Shown: positions 1 through 7,155 of the stretch, in pieces
How the letters are laid out: every line of letters begins with the position of its first letter
Numbering within the stretch: position 1 is the first letter of the stretch
DNA from: Bacteroidota bacterium
GTDB lineage: Bacteria; Bacteroidota; Bacteroidia; Bacteroidales; WCHB1-69
Length of the DNA: 28,526 nt
Assembly (NCBI GenBank): GCA_023392945.1
Contig: JAEWNB010000162.1
Location: 1-28,526 of the forward strand
Direction of reading: 5' to 3'
Notes under the pieces: generated by a model
Database searches by the model: none
Seen by the model: only the letters and a program-made list of their open reading frames with translations
Told to the model about the DNA's origin: nothing
Made by a program: the position numbers and the translations under genes

Positions 1-2
1 GC

Positions 3-1202
3 ATTGAGTTTTTAAACCACCCTTGGCTGAAGCCTTTGAGATATCCGTTTGACAGATATAATAAGGATTCTCAAATTGGTAATTATCCGTTCTTTAAAAT
101 GAATAGTCATGAGTTGCATGAAGTGGGAGTCGGTCCTATACATGCGGGCATCATTGAGCCGGGACATTTTCGTTTTATCTGTAATGGGGAGAAAGTCCTG
201 CATCTTGAGATTGAGCTTGGCTTCCAGCACCGCGGAATTGAACAGATGATGCTACAACAGGATAAATTTCTTCAGCAGACAATGCTTGCCGAAAGTATTG
301 CCGGTGATACTGTTATCAGCCATAGTACTGCTTTTGTCCAGCTTATGGAAGCTCTGAATGGTATTGAAATCAGTGAAAATACTAAGCTATCCAGAACTAT
401 TGCTGCAGAAATGGAGAGAATTGCAATTCATACTTCCGACTTGTCTGCATTGTGTACGGATGTAGCCTTTCAACTTGGAAGTGCTGTTCTTCAGGGACTC
501 CGTACCGTTATTATCAATACTTTTCTTATATGGTGCGGGAATCGTTTCGGACGGAAATTGATCCGATACGGAAAAGAATCTTATCCTTTAAATCAGGAAT
601 TGATTGTCAAAATAAATAGTAATCTCGATCTTTTTGAAAAACAATATGTTGAAGTTGCTAACAAGATGTTTGATATGCCAAGTGTGCTTGCTCGTTTTGA
701 ACGAATAGGGATTGTTACAGAACAACAAAGCCGTATGATCGGCGTTGTGGGTATGGCTGCCCGTTCAGCCGGCATAAAACGCGATATACGCTCTTCTCAT
801 GGTTATGCATGGTATCCCAATATTGATCATCTCCCCATTACCATTGAAAGTGGTGATGTGAAAGCAAGAGCCAAACTGCGTGATCTGGAAATCTGTCAGT
901 CACTGAATTATATCCGCCAAATGCTTGCAAGATATGAGACAAATGCAAGTCAGGCAACTGAACTTTTTGCCTCAAAAAGTGCTTCTGATAGCTTCGTTAT
1001 TTCTCTTACGGAAGGATGGAGGGGAGAAATTTGCCATTGTGCAGTGACGAATGCCGACGGGTCCCTTAAAAACTATAAAGTGAAAGATGCCTCTATGCAC
1101 AACTGGATGGCTTTGGCGCTGGCGGTTCGTAATAATGATATATCCGATTTTCCGGTTTGCAATAAAAGTTTCAATTTGTCTTATTGCGGCAATGACCTAT
1201 AA
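3..1202 (+). CDS. Hydrogenase-4/Ech-type large subunit homologue lacking canonical Ni-Fe ligand motifs (5' partial)
   Basis: Large (NuoD/HycE/EchE-like) subunit of a membrane-bound hydrogenase-related complex. The frame is open back to base 3, and the residues before the first possible start (TTG at 36) already look like family sequence (HPWLKP), so the true start lies outside the window. Recognisable segments are the GPIHAGIIEPGHFRF block, the ELGFQHRGIE block and the HSTAF block. Known family members that bind Ni-Fe carry RxCGxC before this histidine and DPCxxC at the C-terminus. Here the first motif reads ESIAGDTVISH (291-323) with no cysteine, and the C-terminus reads FPVCNKSFNLSYCGNDL, where the two cysteines are eight residues apart. 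I infer no Ni-Fe site, as in complex I NuoD and the energy-converting hydrogenase-related (Ehr) complexes. It probably serves ferredoxin- or quinone-linked ion pumping with membrane subunits encoded upstream. Twelve bases separate it from the next gene. Confidence 0.85.
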   Translation: MEFLNHPWLKPLRYPFDRYNKDSQIGNYPFFKMNSHELHEVGVGPIHAGIIEPGHFRFICNGEKVLHLEIELGFQHRGIEQMMLQQDKFLQQTMLAESIAGDTVISHSTAFVQLMEALNGIEISENTKLSRTIAAEMERIAIHTSDLSALCTDVAFQLGSAVLQGLRTVIINTFLIWCGNRFGRKLIRYGKESYPLNQELIVKINSNLDLFEKQYVEVANKMFDMPSVLARFERIGIVTEQQSRMIGVVGMAARSAGIKRDIRSSHGYAWYPNIDHLPITIESGDVKARAKLRDLEICQSLNYIRQMLARYETNASQATELFASKSASDSFVISLTEGWRGEICHCAVTNADGSLKNYKVKDASMHNWMALALAVRNNDISDFPVCNKSFNLSYCGNDL

Positions 1203-1214
1203 AACAATGCAACT

Positions 1215-1970
1215 ATGATACGTACCATTAACATCATAAAACACCAGGGAAAGCAATACATTAAGGATTTGCAGCATGTCAATTTACCCGAACAACATGC
1301 AGGAAAACCCGTGATTAAATCTGCTTCTTGCATGGCAGGTTGCAAAAGTTGTACTGAACTTTGCCCCACAGATGCCATTACCTTGCAACCGCTTACCATT
1401 GATATGGGACTTTGTCTCTTCTGCAATGAATGCTCAACGGTTTGTCCTGCCAATATGATTAGGTTTAGTAATAATTACAAGATTGCAACTAATGACACAC
1501 ACTTGCTCAAAGTGAATTCCAATACAGAAGTTATTGATTTCAATCCTGATTTGATAAGAAAAGAAATTCACAGGTTTTTTGGGAGCTCTTTAAAACTGCG
1601 TTTGGTCTCTGCCGGAAGCTGCAACGGTTGCGAAATGGAACTCAATGCAGCAGACAATGTTAATTTTGATATGAGCCGCTATGGCATTGAATTTGTGGCT
1701 TCCCCACGCCATGCCGACGGGTTGGTCGTAACGGGAGCATTGGTACAAAATAGTCTGGCTGCCTTGGAATTGACTTACAAAGCCATTCCAAATCCCAAAA
1801 TTATCATAGCTGTCGGCGCTTGTGCTGTCAGCGGAGGTGTTTTTAATAATAGCCCCGCCCTGAACCGCACTTTTTTTGAACAATATAAACCCGATTTATA
1901 TATTCCCGGCTGTCCACCTCATCCGCTGACCATTATTGACGGTATCATGAAGATGACAGGAAGAATCTGA
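1215..1970 (+). CDS. Fused 2x[4Fe-4S] ferredoxin / NuoB-like small subunit of hydrogenase-related complex
   Basis: Electron-transfer subunit of 251 residues joining two parts that are separate in E. coli formate hydrogenlyase (HycF and HycG). Residues about 35-85 hold two iron-sulfur motifs, CMAGCKSCTELCP and CLFCNECSTVCP. Residues about 125-250 are the NuoB/HycG fold with the proximal-cluster cysteines: SAGSCNGCE (CxxCE), VGACAVSGG and PGCPPHP. The cluster ligands all appear intact, unlike the Ni-Fe ligands of its partner just upstream, so electron relay is probably retained. It follows the large subunit by 12 bases and is the last gene of that operon, since a 412-base gap follows. The ATG at 1215 is the first in frame and lies just after the upstream stop. 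The family call is firm. Whether the complex makes hydrogen, pumps ions or oxidises something else cannot be told here. Confidence 0.88.
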   Translation: MIRTINIIKHQGKQYIKDLQHVNLPEQHAGKPVIKSASCMAGCKSCTELCPTDAITLQPLTIDMGLCLFCNECSTVCPANMIRFSNNYKIATNDTHLLKVNSNTEVIDFNPDLIRKEIHRFFGSSLKLRLVSAGSCNGCEMELNAADNVNFDMSRYGIEFVASPRHADGLVVTGALVQNSLAALELTYKAIPNPKIIIAVGACAVSGGVFNNSPALNRTFFEQYKPDLYIPGCPPHPLTIIDGIMKMTGRI

Positions 1971-2084
1971 TATTGCCTCTCTAATTCTAAATTGCCAATT
2001 ATCGTTTTTTTATAAGAAGCCTTTGATTTACAATAGTAAAAAGACCTCAAAGAAGGCTGAAATTCAAGCGAATTATCAGCTTAA

Positions 2085-2124
2085 AATGACTTATTTTTGT
2101 GGTTGAAAAACAAACTAAGTCATT
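2085..2124. repeat. Strong inverted repeat (9-bp stem plus inner 5-bp stem)
   Basis: AATGACTTA (2085-2093) is perfectly repeated inverted as TAAGTCATT (2116-2124). Inside it, TTTGT pairs with ACAAA around a 9-base loop. It lies 115 bases after the hydrogenase-like operon and could act as a bidirectional transcription terminator. Its neighbour ATCGGACA (2131-2138) suggests a transposon-end origin instead. The structure is directly visible; its role is not. Confidence 0.6.
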
Positions 2125-2285
2125 CCAATTATCGGACAGCAATAGATTGAAATTTCAATTTTATAAAAAAGAAATTATAAATAGGATTCTTAAGTCCTTA
2201 TTGTGATGTTATCATGCGAATTATGGAACTTGAAAAAATAGAAAATTATAAACAAAACAGAGAATTATAGCAATTAAAAAAAACA

Positions 2286-2293
2286 TATATTTG
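2286..2293 (+). promoter_or_regulatory. Bacteroidetes -7 box for the small lipoprotein gene
   Basis: TATATTTG matches TAnnTTTG and lies 89 bases before the ATG at 2383. No good TTTG -33 element is seen at the usual distance. The implied leader is about 80 bases. Confidence 0.5.
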
Positions 2294-2382
2294 CATTTAT
2301 AAAATAACCAAATCCTTGTCCTAATAACAGAGAGTAAATCATTAGTGCATTATAAATCAGATATAAATTAAAAAAAGAACCT

Positions 2383-2586
2383 ATGAAAAAGTATTTATTT
2401 CTTATTCCATTTTTTGTACTTTTAGTATCCTGTTCCGGAGAAAAAAAACAAAACGAAAAAAGTCCTGAAGAATTGCAGGAACAAATAGAGCAATCAACTC
2501 AAAAACTTGATGAATCAATAAAGTCTTCTGATAGTGTTATAGTAGAACTTCAAGGTGACGTGGACTCATTACTAACCAATATTTAA
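2383..2586 (+). CDS. Small lipoprotein with coiled-coil tail
   Basis: Predicted lipoprotein of 67 residues, function unknown. The N-terminus has two lysines, a hydrophobic stretch and the lipobox LVSC, with lipidation expected at Cys17. The mature part of about 50 residues is highly charged (EKKQNEKSPEELQEQIEQ...), heptad-like, and probably helical. The general shape recalls small Lpp-type lipoproteins, but no homology is claimed. The next secreted protein starts 11 bases downstream, so the two are probably co-transcribed from the promoter at 2286. The ATG at 2383 gives a complete signal peptide. Confidence 0.75.
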   Translation: MKKYLFLIPFFVLLVSCSGEKKQNEKSPEELQEQIEQSTQKLDESIKSSDSVIVELQGDVDSLLTNI

Positions 2587-2597
2587 TTTTTAAAGTT

Positions 2598-3185
2598 ATG
2601 AAAAAGATTTTTTTAATTACAGTAACATTATGCCTTTTTGCCTCTTTCTCATTTGCTCAGCAACAAGGGAAAGGTCAACAAAAACAAAAAGTAGAGAAAG
2701 TTCAGAATAAAGAAAAGCAAAAGCCGGATAAAGGAATAGTCCCCTCGGATGAAGTTGATAAAAAGGGAAATAATAAAGACAATGGTCAACAAAAAAAAGA
2801 TCCCAAAGGAGTGAAAGAAAAGGCAGACAATGCTAATTCACAGGGAAATGCTTATGGAAAGAACAAGGGAAATTTGACCGGAAAAGAGTTTGGACAGCAA
2901 CGCGCTGCCGAGGCCAAACGTATGGCACAAGAAAGAAAAGCTTTTGCTGAACAAAAAATTAAAGAACAAGAAGCTATAATAAAAACTACTGAAGGAAAGA
3001 TTAAGGATGCAAAAGAAAAAGTTAAAAAACAAAAAGAAAGCGGAAAATTATCTCCTGCCGAAGAAAAAATAAAGAACGATCAGATTAAACAAGCGGAAGA
3101 TAGGGTGAAAATAATGAAAGAAATGGTTGAAAAAAACAAAAAGGAAGTTGAGGCCTTGGATAAAGTAATAAACAAAACTGAGTAA
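2598..3185 (+). CDS. Secreted Lys/Gln/Glu-rich coiled-coil protein, unknown function
   Basis: Exported protein of 195 residues that I do not recognise. Residues 1-20 form a signal peptide ending ...SFSFAQ. Residues 21-100 are a low-complexity, apparently disordered segment rich in Lys, Gln, Gly and Asn (repeated QKQK, KEKQKPDKG, NNKDNGQQKK). Residues about 100-195 are strongly predicted by eye to be a long charged helix (KEKVKKQKESG..., MVEKNKKEVEALDKVI). There are no catalytic motifs and no cysteines. It would be very basic and soluble in the periplasm. It forms a two-gene unit with the lipoprotein 11 bases upstream. The poly-A-rich codons (AAA runs) give high purine asymmetry on the coding strand. 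A terminator-like hairpin overlaps the stop codon. Confidence 0.7.
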   Translation: MKKIFLITVTLCLFASFSFAQQQGKGQQKQKVEKVQNKEKQKPDKGIVPSDEVDKKGNNKDNGQQKKDPKGVKEKADNANSQGNAYGKNKGNLTGKEFGQQRAAEAKRMAQERKAFAEQKIKEQEAIIKTTEGKIKDAKEKVKKQKESGKLSPAEEKIKNDQIKQAEDRVKIMKEMVEKNKKEVEALDKVINKTE

Positions 3186-3202
3186 TTCTTAATAAAGAAT
3201 TA
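3183..3202 (+). terminator. Terminator-like hairpin overlapping the stop codon
   Basis: TAATTCTT-AATA-AAGAATTA is a perfect 8-bp stem with a 4-base loop and includes the TAA stop codon. A weak T-containing stretch (CATTTTAG) follows. The stem is AT-rich, so efficiency is uncertain. Confidence 0.45.
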
Positions 3203-3292
3203 CATTTTAGCATTTCAACCAACAGTTGTTTGTTGTCATATAATTGCATTATAGCCTAATATTATTTGGTATTTCGGTTAAGTAAAAATCAT

Positions 3293-3300
3293 TACCTTTG
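3293..3300 (+). promoter_or_regulatory. Bacteroidetes -7 box for tatD
   Basis: TACCTTTG lies 17 bases before the ATG at 3318, giving a very short leader. A TTTG at 3265-3268 is 24 bases upstream, somewhat too far for a standard -33 element. Confidence 0.6.
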
Positions 3301-3317
3301 CAATCAAATACTAAATA

Positions 3318-4100
3318 ATGAATTATATAGATACTCACGCTCATTTATACCGGGAATACTATCCTGAAGGATTTGAAGAAACTGTTCAGCGAGCGATAGA
3401 AGCAAATGTTAAGCAAGTAATATTACCTTGTGTGAGTGCTGCAAATGTTGCAGAAATTTTTGCTGCATGCAATATCTTTCCTGACAATCTTTTTCCACTT
3501 ATCGGGCTTCATCCTACGGAAGTAAAAAAAGAGACTTATAAGAATGAGTTAAAAGAACTTAAATACTATATTGATGATGAAGGAGTTGTGGGAATTGGTG
3601 AAATTGGAATGGATTTATACTGGGATAAAAAAAACATTGATATCCAGTGCGAAGCTTTTGAGACCCAACTGAATTGGGCATTAGAATATAATTTGCCAAT
3701 ATCATTGCATGTCAGAGATGCTTATTCTGAGTCTTATGAAATTTTGAGTAAATACAGAAACCAAGGGTTAAAAGGGGTAATGCATTGCTTTTCGGGAGGT
3801 ATTCAAGAAGCATTATGGGCAATCAAATTCGGCTTCTGCCTTGGCATCGGTGGGGTAATTACTTTCAGAAATAATAAACTGCAAGATATTGTGAAAGAGG
3901 TGGGACTCCATAACATTGTGCTGGAGACTGATGCTCCTTTTTTGGCTCCAACTCCTTTCAGAGGAAAGACCAACGAGAGTGCCTATATTCCATACATTGC
4001 AGAAAAAACTGCCGAAATATTCAACACCACCATGGATGAAGTGATGTCTGTTACCACTGAAAATGCCATTGCTATTTTTAATAAAATCAGGGTCACTTAA
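3318..4100 (+). CDS. tatD: TatD-family metal-dependent DNase
   Basis: Cytoplasmic TIM-barrel hydrolase of 260 residues, the usual size for the family, which acts as a 3'-to-5' exonuclease on DNA and RNA in repair. The full set of expected metal ligands is visible: His7 and His9 in DTHAHLY, Glu95 in GIGEIGMD, His131 in SLHVRD, His156 in MHCFSGG, and Asp205 in LETDAPFLAP. The GLHPTEV block is also typical. The ATG at 3318 lies 17 bases after a good -7 box, and the THAHL motif sits at its normal distance from that start. It appears to be a single-gene unit, with a separate promoter for the citrate lyase genes 26 bases after its stop. Paralogues such as YcfH and YjjV cannot be told apart from sequence alone. 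Confidence 0.93.
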   Translation: MNYIDTHAHLYREYYPEGFEETVQRAIEANVKQVILPCVSAANVAEIFAACNIFPDNLFPLIGLHPTEVKKETYKNELKELKYYIDDEGVVGIGEIGMDLYWDKKNIDIQCEAFETQLNWALEYNLPISLHVRDAYSESYEILSKYRNQGLKGVMHCFSGGIQEALWAIKFGFCLGIGGVITFRNNKLQDIVKEVGLHNIVLETDAPFLAPTPFRGKTNESAYIPYIAEKTAEIFNTTMDEVMSVTTENAIAIFNKIRVT

Positions 4101-4103
4101 ATT

Positions 4104-4133
4104 TTTGTTCTACTATTTTAATTTGTAATTTTG
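4104..4133 (+). promoter_or_regulatory. Bacteroidetes promoter for the citrate lyase operon
   Basis: A -33 TTTG (4104-4107) and a -7 TAATTTTG (4126-4133) are 18 bases apart, matching the Bacteroidetes sigma-factor consensus at both elements. The ATG of the first gene is 49 bases downstream. Confidence 0.65.
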
Positions 4134-4181
4134 CTGCTCATTATTTTGCATTGGAATCACTATCATAAAAACATCTGAAAT

Positions 4182-5414
4182 ATGAATACAGCCACAGCCG
4201 GAAACAAAGGAAAAAGTGTTCGTTCCGATTGCTTCATTGAGTTGGAAATCTCAACTCAAAACGGGATTGAAATCAACCTGACAAGTAAAGTAAAAGCGCT
4301 ATTTGGCAATCAAATAAGAAAAGAAATTAAGGATATTTTGTCATTTTACGACATTAAAAATGCCAAAGTAACCATTGAGGACAGTGGCGCAATTCCGCTT
4401 GTTATTGCCGCCCGTATGGAAGCCTGTGTCAAAAAATTGATTGATGCCGACAAAGAGTATCTTCTGCCATTTCTTCCGGAAAATAACTACTCAACAAAAA
4501 GGGAGATGAATAGATTTTCAAGGCTTTATCTTCCGGGCAATACACCGAGTTTGATGATTAATGCAGGTATACATCATCCGGAAGGGATTATTTTGGATTT
4601 AGAAGATGCTGTTGCATTTGACAAAAAATTTGAAGCCCGTTTTTTGGTAAGAAATGCCCTTCGTGGGATCAATTTCTACGGTGCCGAAAGAATGGTCCGT
4701 ATCAATCAAATACCAAAAGGAATAGATGATTTACCCTATATCATTCCTCATAATGTCAATCTGATATTGATTCCTAAGTGTGAAAGTGCTGAACAGATAC
4801 ATCTTTTGAATGAAAAGATTGACCAACTTAAAAAGCAACATAATATTTCAAACGATATCTGGCTAATGCCCATTATTGAAAGTACTATGGGAGTCTTAAA
4901 ATCATTAGAAATTGCCACTTCGGCACCTAATATTGTAGCCATGGCTATAGGATTAGAGGATTACACCGCCGACTTAGGCACAAAAAGGACCAACGAAGCC
5001 AGTGAATCTTTTTTTGCCAGGAGTATGATGGTTAATGCGTGTCGTGCCGCCGGAATTCAGCCTATTGATTCTGTCTTTTCAGATGTTTCAGACATGGAGG
5101 CCCTTAAACAGAATGTTTTGAAATCCAAAGCTTTGGGTTTTGATGGAATGGGTTGCATTCATCCTCGTCAGATAAAAGTTATTCAGGAATATTTCGGCCC
5201 TGATGAAGCGGAAATTGAAAAGGCAAAGAAAATTGTCAATGCTTTCATTCTTGCTACGGAGCAAGGTTTGGGAGTTGTTTCTCTCGGTTCAAAAATGATT
5301 GACCCTCCTGTGGTTAAACGTGCAGAAAGGACAATAAAACTTGCTCTGTCAATGAATAAATTAGAAGAAAACTGGCGGGATGAATTTTTAAACAATGAAG
5401 TTGCCAAGAAATAA
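4182..5414 (+). CDS. citE: Citrate lyase acyl-carrier / beta subunit fusion (CitD-CitE)
   Basis: Protein of 410 residues joining two citrate lyase subunits that are separate in enterobacteria. Residues about 1-95 match the CitD acyl carrier: VRSDCFIELEI near the start, then INLTSKVKALFG and IEDSGAIPLVIAARMEA. Residues about 105-395 are CitE, which cleaves citryl-carrier to oxaloacetate and acetyl-carrier. Its TIM-barrel motifs are visible: GIILDLEDAVAFDKK (metal and substrate binding), IPKCESAEQI, PIIESTMGVL, AIGLEDYTADLG, and GFDGMGCIHPRQI. In Klebsiella CitD the prosthetic group sits on the Ser two residues before the conserved Asp. Here that position is Arg14, and the only close serine is Ser15, directly before Asp16. 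A one-residue shift may place the group on Ser15. It is the first gene of a two-gene operon with citF. Citramalate lyase is an alternative. Confidence 0.88.
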   Translation: MNTATAGNKGKSVRSDCFIELEISTQNGIEINLTSKVKALFGNQIRKEIKDILSFYDIKNAKVTIEDSGAIPLVIAARMEACVKKLIDADKEYLLPFLPENNYSTKREMNRFSRLYLPGNTPSLMINAGIHHPEGIILDLEDAVAFDKKFEARFLVRNALRGINFYGAERMVRINQIPKGIDDLPYIIPHNVNLILIPKCESAEQIHLLNEKIDQLKKQHNISNDIWLMPIIESTMGVLKSLEIATSAPNIVAMAIGLEDYTADLGTKRTNEASESFFARSMMVNACRAAGIQPIDSVFSDVSDMEALKQNVLKSKALGFDGMGCIHPRQIKVIQEYFGPDEAEIEKAKKIVNAFILATEQGLGVVSLGSKMIDPPVVKRAERTIKLALSMNKLEENWRDEFLNNEVAKK

Positions 5415-5484
5415 GAGCTTCTTGTAAATCCATTTTTATCAACATCATGATCATTAATTATTAAAATAAATAACTCCAATCAAT

Positions 5485-7053
5485 ATGAAATGTGAAAAGT
5501 TTGTTGTAAACGCAGTCGGCAGAAGAGTTCCTACCATTGTGAACGGGGAATCTGTAGTCCCTTTTATGGGTCTTCGCAAATATAGACCTACCGGAAGAAA
5601 ATATGCGCCGATAATTCCCACTTGCATTGATTATCCTGACGATGGCAACAAGGTGGTTTCTTCTCTGGCGGAGGCTTTAAGTCGCTGTGGATTGAAAGAC
5701 GGAATGACAATCTCCACTCATCACCATCTGAGGGATGGAGATTTGGTCAATAATACCATTTTTGATATTGCCCACGACAAAGGGGTAAAGGATCTTGTTT
5801 GGTTTCCTTCTGCATCTTTTCCTTGCAACGAACCCTTAATCAAATATTTGGAAGACGGTACCATAAACCGTATTGAAGGTTCCATGAATGGGCCGTTAGG
5901 AAAATTTACTTCCTACGGAGGAATGAAAGGTTGTGCCGTATTGCGTTCGCATGGCGGACGGGTTCAGGCCATTCAGGATGGGGAAGTTAAAATTGACATT
6001 GCTGTAATTGCGGCTCCCAGTGCTGATGCTTTTGGTAATGCCACAGGAGTGGAAGGTCCATCTGCCTGCGGTATTCTGGGATATTCTCTTGCCGATATGC
6101 TCTATGCGGACAAAGTAATTGTGGTGACAGACCATTTGGTACCATTTCCATGTATGCCTTTTCAGATTCAGGGAAATTATGTTGACTATGTAGTTTTGTT
6201 TGACAAGATTGGAATTCCGGAAAAGATCGTTTCCGGCACAACACAGGTAACAAAGTCGCCTGACAGACTTCTTTTGGCTGAATGGACCGCGCAATTTTGT
6301 TCTGAGGCAGGGCTCTTAAAAGATGGTGTCGGCATTCAGACCGGTGCCGGAGGCACCTCGCTGTCAGTAGGACTCCATTTTCATGAACAACTTAAAGCAA
6401 ATAACTGGAAAGCCCGTTTCGGCTTTGGTGGAAGTACCCAATATATGGTAAAAATGCTTGAAGATGGTGTTCTAGATTACTTATTGGATGCTCAGGCATT
6501 TGACCTTGAAGCCGTTCGCTCAGTCAAAGAAAATGTAAATCATATTGACCTTTCTGTTTTTCAGGCTTATAATTACCACAGTAAAGGGAATTATACCTCA
6601 ATGACCGATATTGTAATTTTGGGAGCAACTGAAATAGATCTGAATTTTAACGGAAATGTTGTAACGCATTCAGATGGTTTGTTGTTACACGGAATCGGCG
6701 GATGGCAAAACTGTATTCACTCAAAATGTACTATTTTGCCTATTCCTCTTTTCAGAGACCGTATACCGGTAATTGTCGATCAGGTAACAACGCTATGTGG
6801 CCCGGGAGAATTGATCGATGTTATTGTTACGGAACGCGGTATTGCCATCAATCCTAAGCGGACGGACCTGATAGACAAAATGAAGCACAGTTCTCTGCCT
6901 ATTGTTAGCATTGAAGATTTAAAAGCAGAAGCTGATGCCATTTGTGGAGTGCCCGAAAAAGCACCTGTCAGTGACAAAGATGAAGATACTGTTGCCATTA
7001 TTAAATGGGTGGACGGAACCGTTATTGACTCTGTGAGAAAAGTACTGGAATAA
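5485..7053 (+). CDS. citF: Citrate lyase alpha subunit (citrate CoA-transferase)
   Basis: Transferase subunit of 522 residues, the normal length for CitF. It swaps acetyl for citryl on the carrier thiol so that CitE can release oxaloacetate. Characteristic segments include VNAVGRRVPTIVNG at the N-terminus, ISTHHHLRDGD, GGMKGCAVLRSHGGR, SADAFGNATG, GIQTGAGGTSLSVG, and TERGIAINPKRTDL near the C-terminus. It lies 70 bases after the CitD-CitE fusion with no recognisable promoter between, so the two are probably co-transcribed. The maturation genes citC, citX and citG are not in this window and must be elsewhere if the enzyme is active. In an anaerobe this step would feed citrate carbon to oxaloacetate and acetate. 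The family call is secure, while citrate versus citramalate preference is not. Confidence 0.92.
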   Translation: MKCEKFVVNAVGRRVPTIVNGESVVPFMGLRKYRPTGRKYAPIIPTCIDYPDDGNKVVSSLAEALSRCGLKDGMTISTHHHLRDGDLVNNTIFDIAHDKGVKDLVWFPSASFPCNEPLIKYLEDGTINRIEGSMNGPLGKFTSYGGMKGCAVLRSHGGRVQAIQDGEVKIDIAVIAAPSADAFGNATGVEGPSACGILGYSLADMLYADKVIVVTDHLVPFPCMPFQIQGNYVDYVVLFDKIGIPEKIVSGTTQVTKSPDRLLLAEWTAQFCSEAGLLKDGVGIQTGAGGTSLSVGLHFHEQLKANNWKARFGFGGSTQYMVKMLEDGVLDYLLDAQAFDLEAVRSVKENVNHIDLSVFQAYNYHSKGNYTSMTDIVILGATEIDLNFNGNVVTHSDGLLLHGIGGWQNCIHSKCTILPIPLFRDRIPVIVDQVTTLCGPGELIDVIVTERGIAINPKRTDLIDKMKHSSLPIVSIEDLKAEADAICGVPEKAPVSDKDEDTVAIIKWVDGTVIDSVRKVLE

Positions 7054-7083
7054 AATTTTATTGATTTTTTCTTTAAACGGTCA

Positions 7084-7112
7084 TTGTTTTTATTTTTTTG
7101 ATAGTATATTTG
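7084..7112 (+). promoter_or_regulatory. Bacteroidetes promoter for the outer-membrane protein gene
   Basis: TTG at 7084-7086 and TATATTTG at 7105-7112 are 18 bases apart. The true ATG at 7156 is 43 bases downstream, whereas the upstream TTG at 7117 would leave almost no leader. This supports starting at 7156. Confidence 0.6.
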
Positions 7113-7155
7113 TGCATTGTTTTTTGGTCACAAAGTATTAATTAAATTATTTTTT

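Larger units (their letters stand above)
1971..2382. other. 412-bp intergenic region with hairpins and a possible IS-end relic
   Basis: No convincing gene. It contains a bulged hairpin at about 2018-2058 (AGCCTTTGA against TCA-AAG-AAGGCT), the stronger hairpin at 2085-2124, and the sequence ATCGGACA at 2131-2138, which is the reverse complement of the IS3-type terminus at 28374. CCAATTATCG occurs twice (1995-2004 and 2125-2134). The promoter for the lipoprotein gene is at its right end. A start-less open frame on the plus strand ends with TGA at 2104-2106; I could not assign it. Confidence 0.5.

Noticed and set aside
36..38. TTG as the start of the hydrogenase-like large subunit
   Set aside because: The frame is open to the window edge and the upstream residues (HPWLKP) fit the family, so the gene is cut by the window, not started here.
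3265..3268. TTTG as -33 element for the tatD promoter
   Set aside because: It is 24 bases from the -7 box, beyond the 18-21 seen at the better promoters in this window.
5896..6294. 132-codon open frame on the minus strand
   Set aside because: Inside citF, which matches its family along the full length; no independent support.
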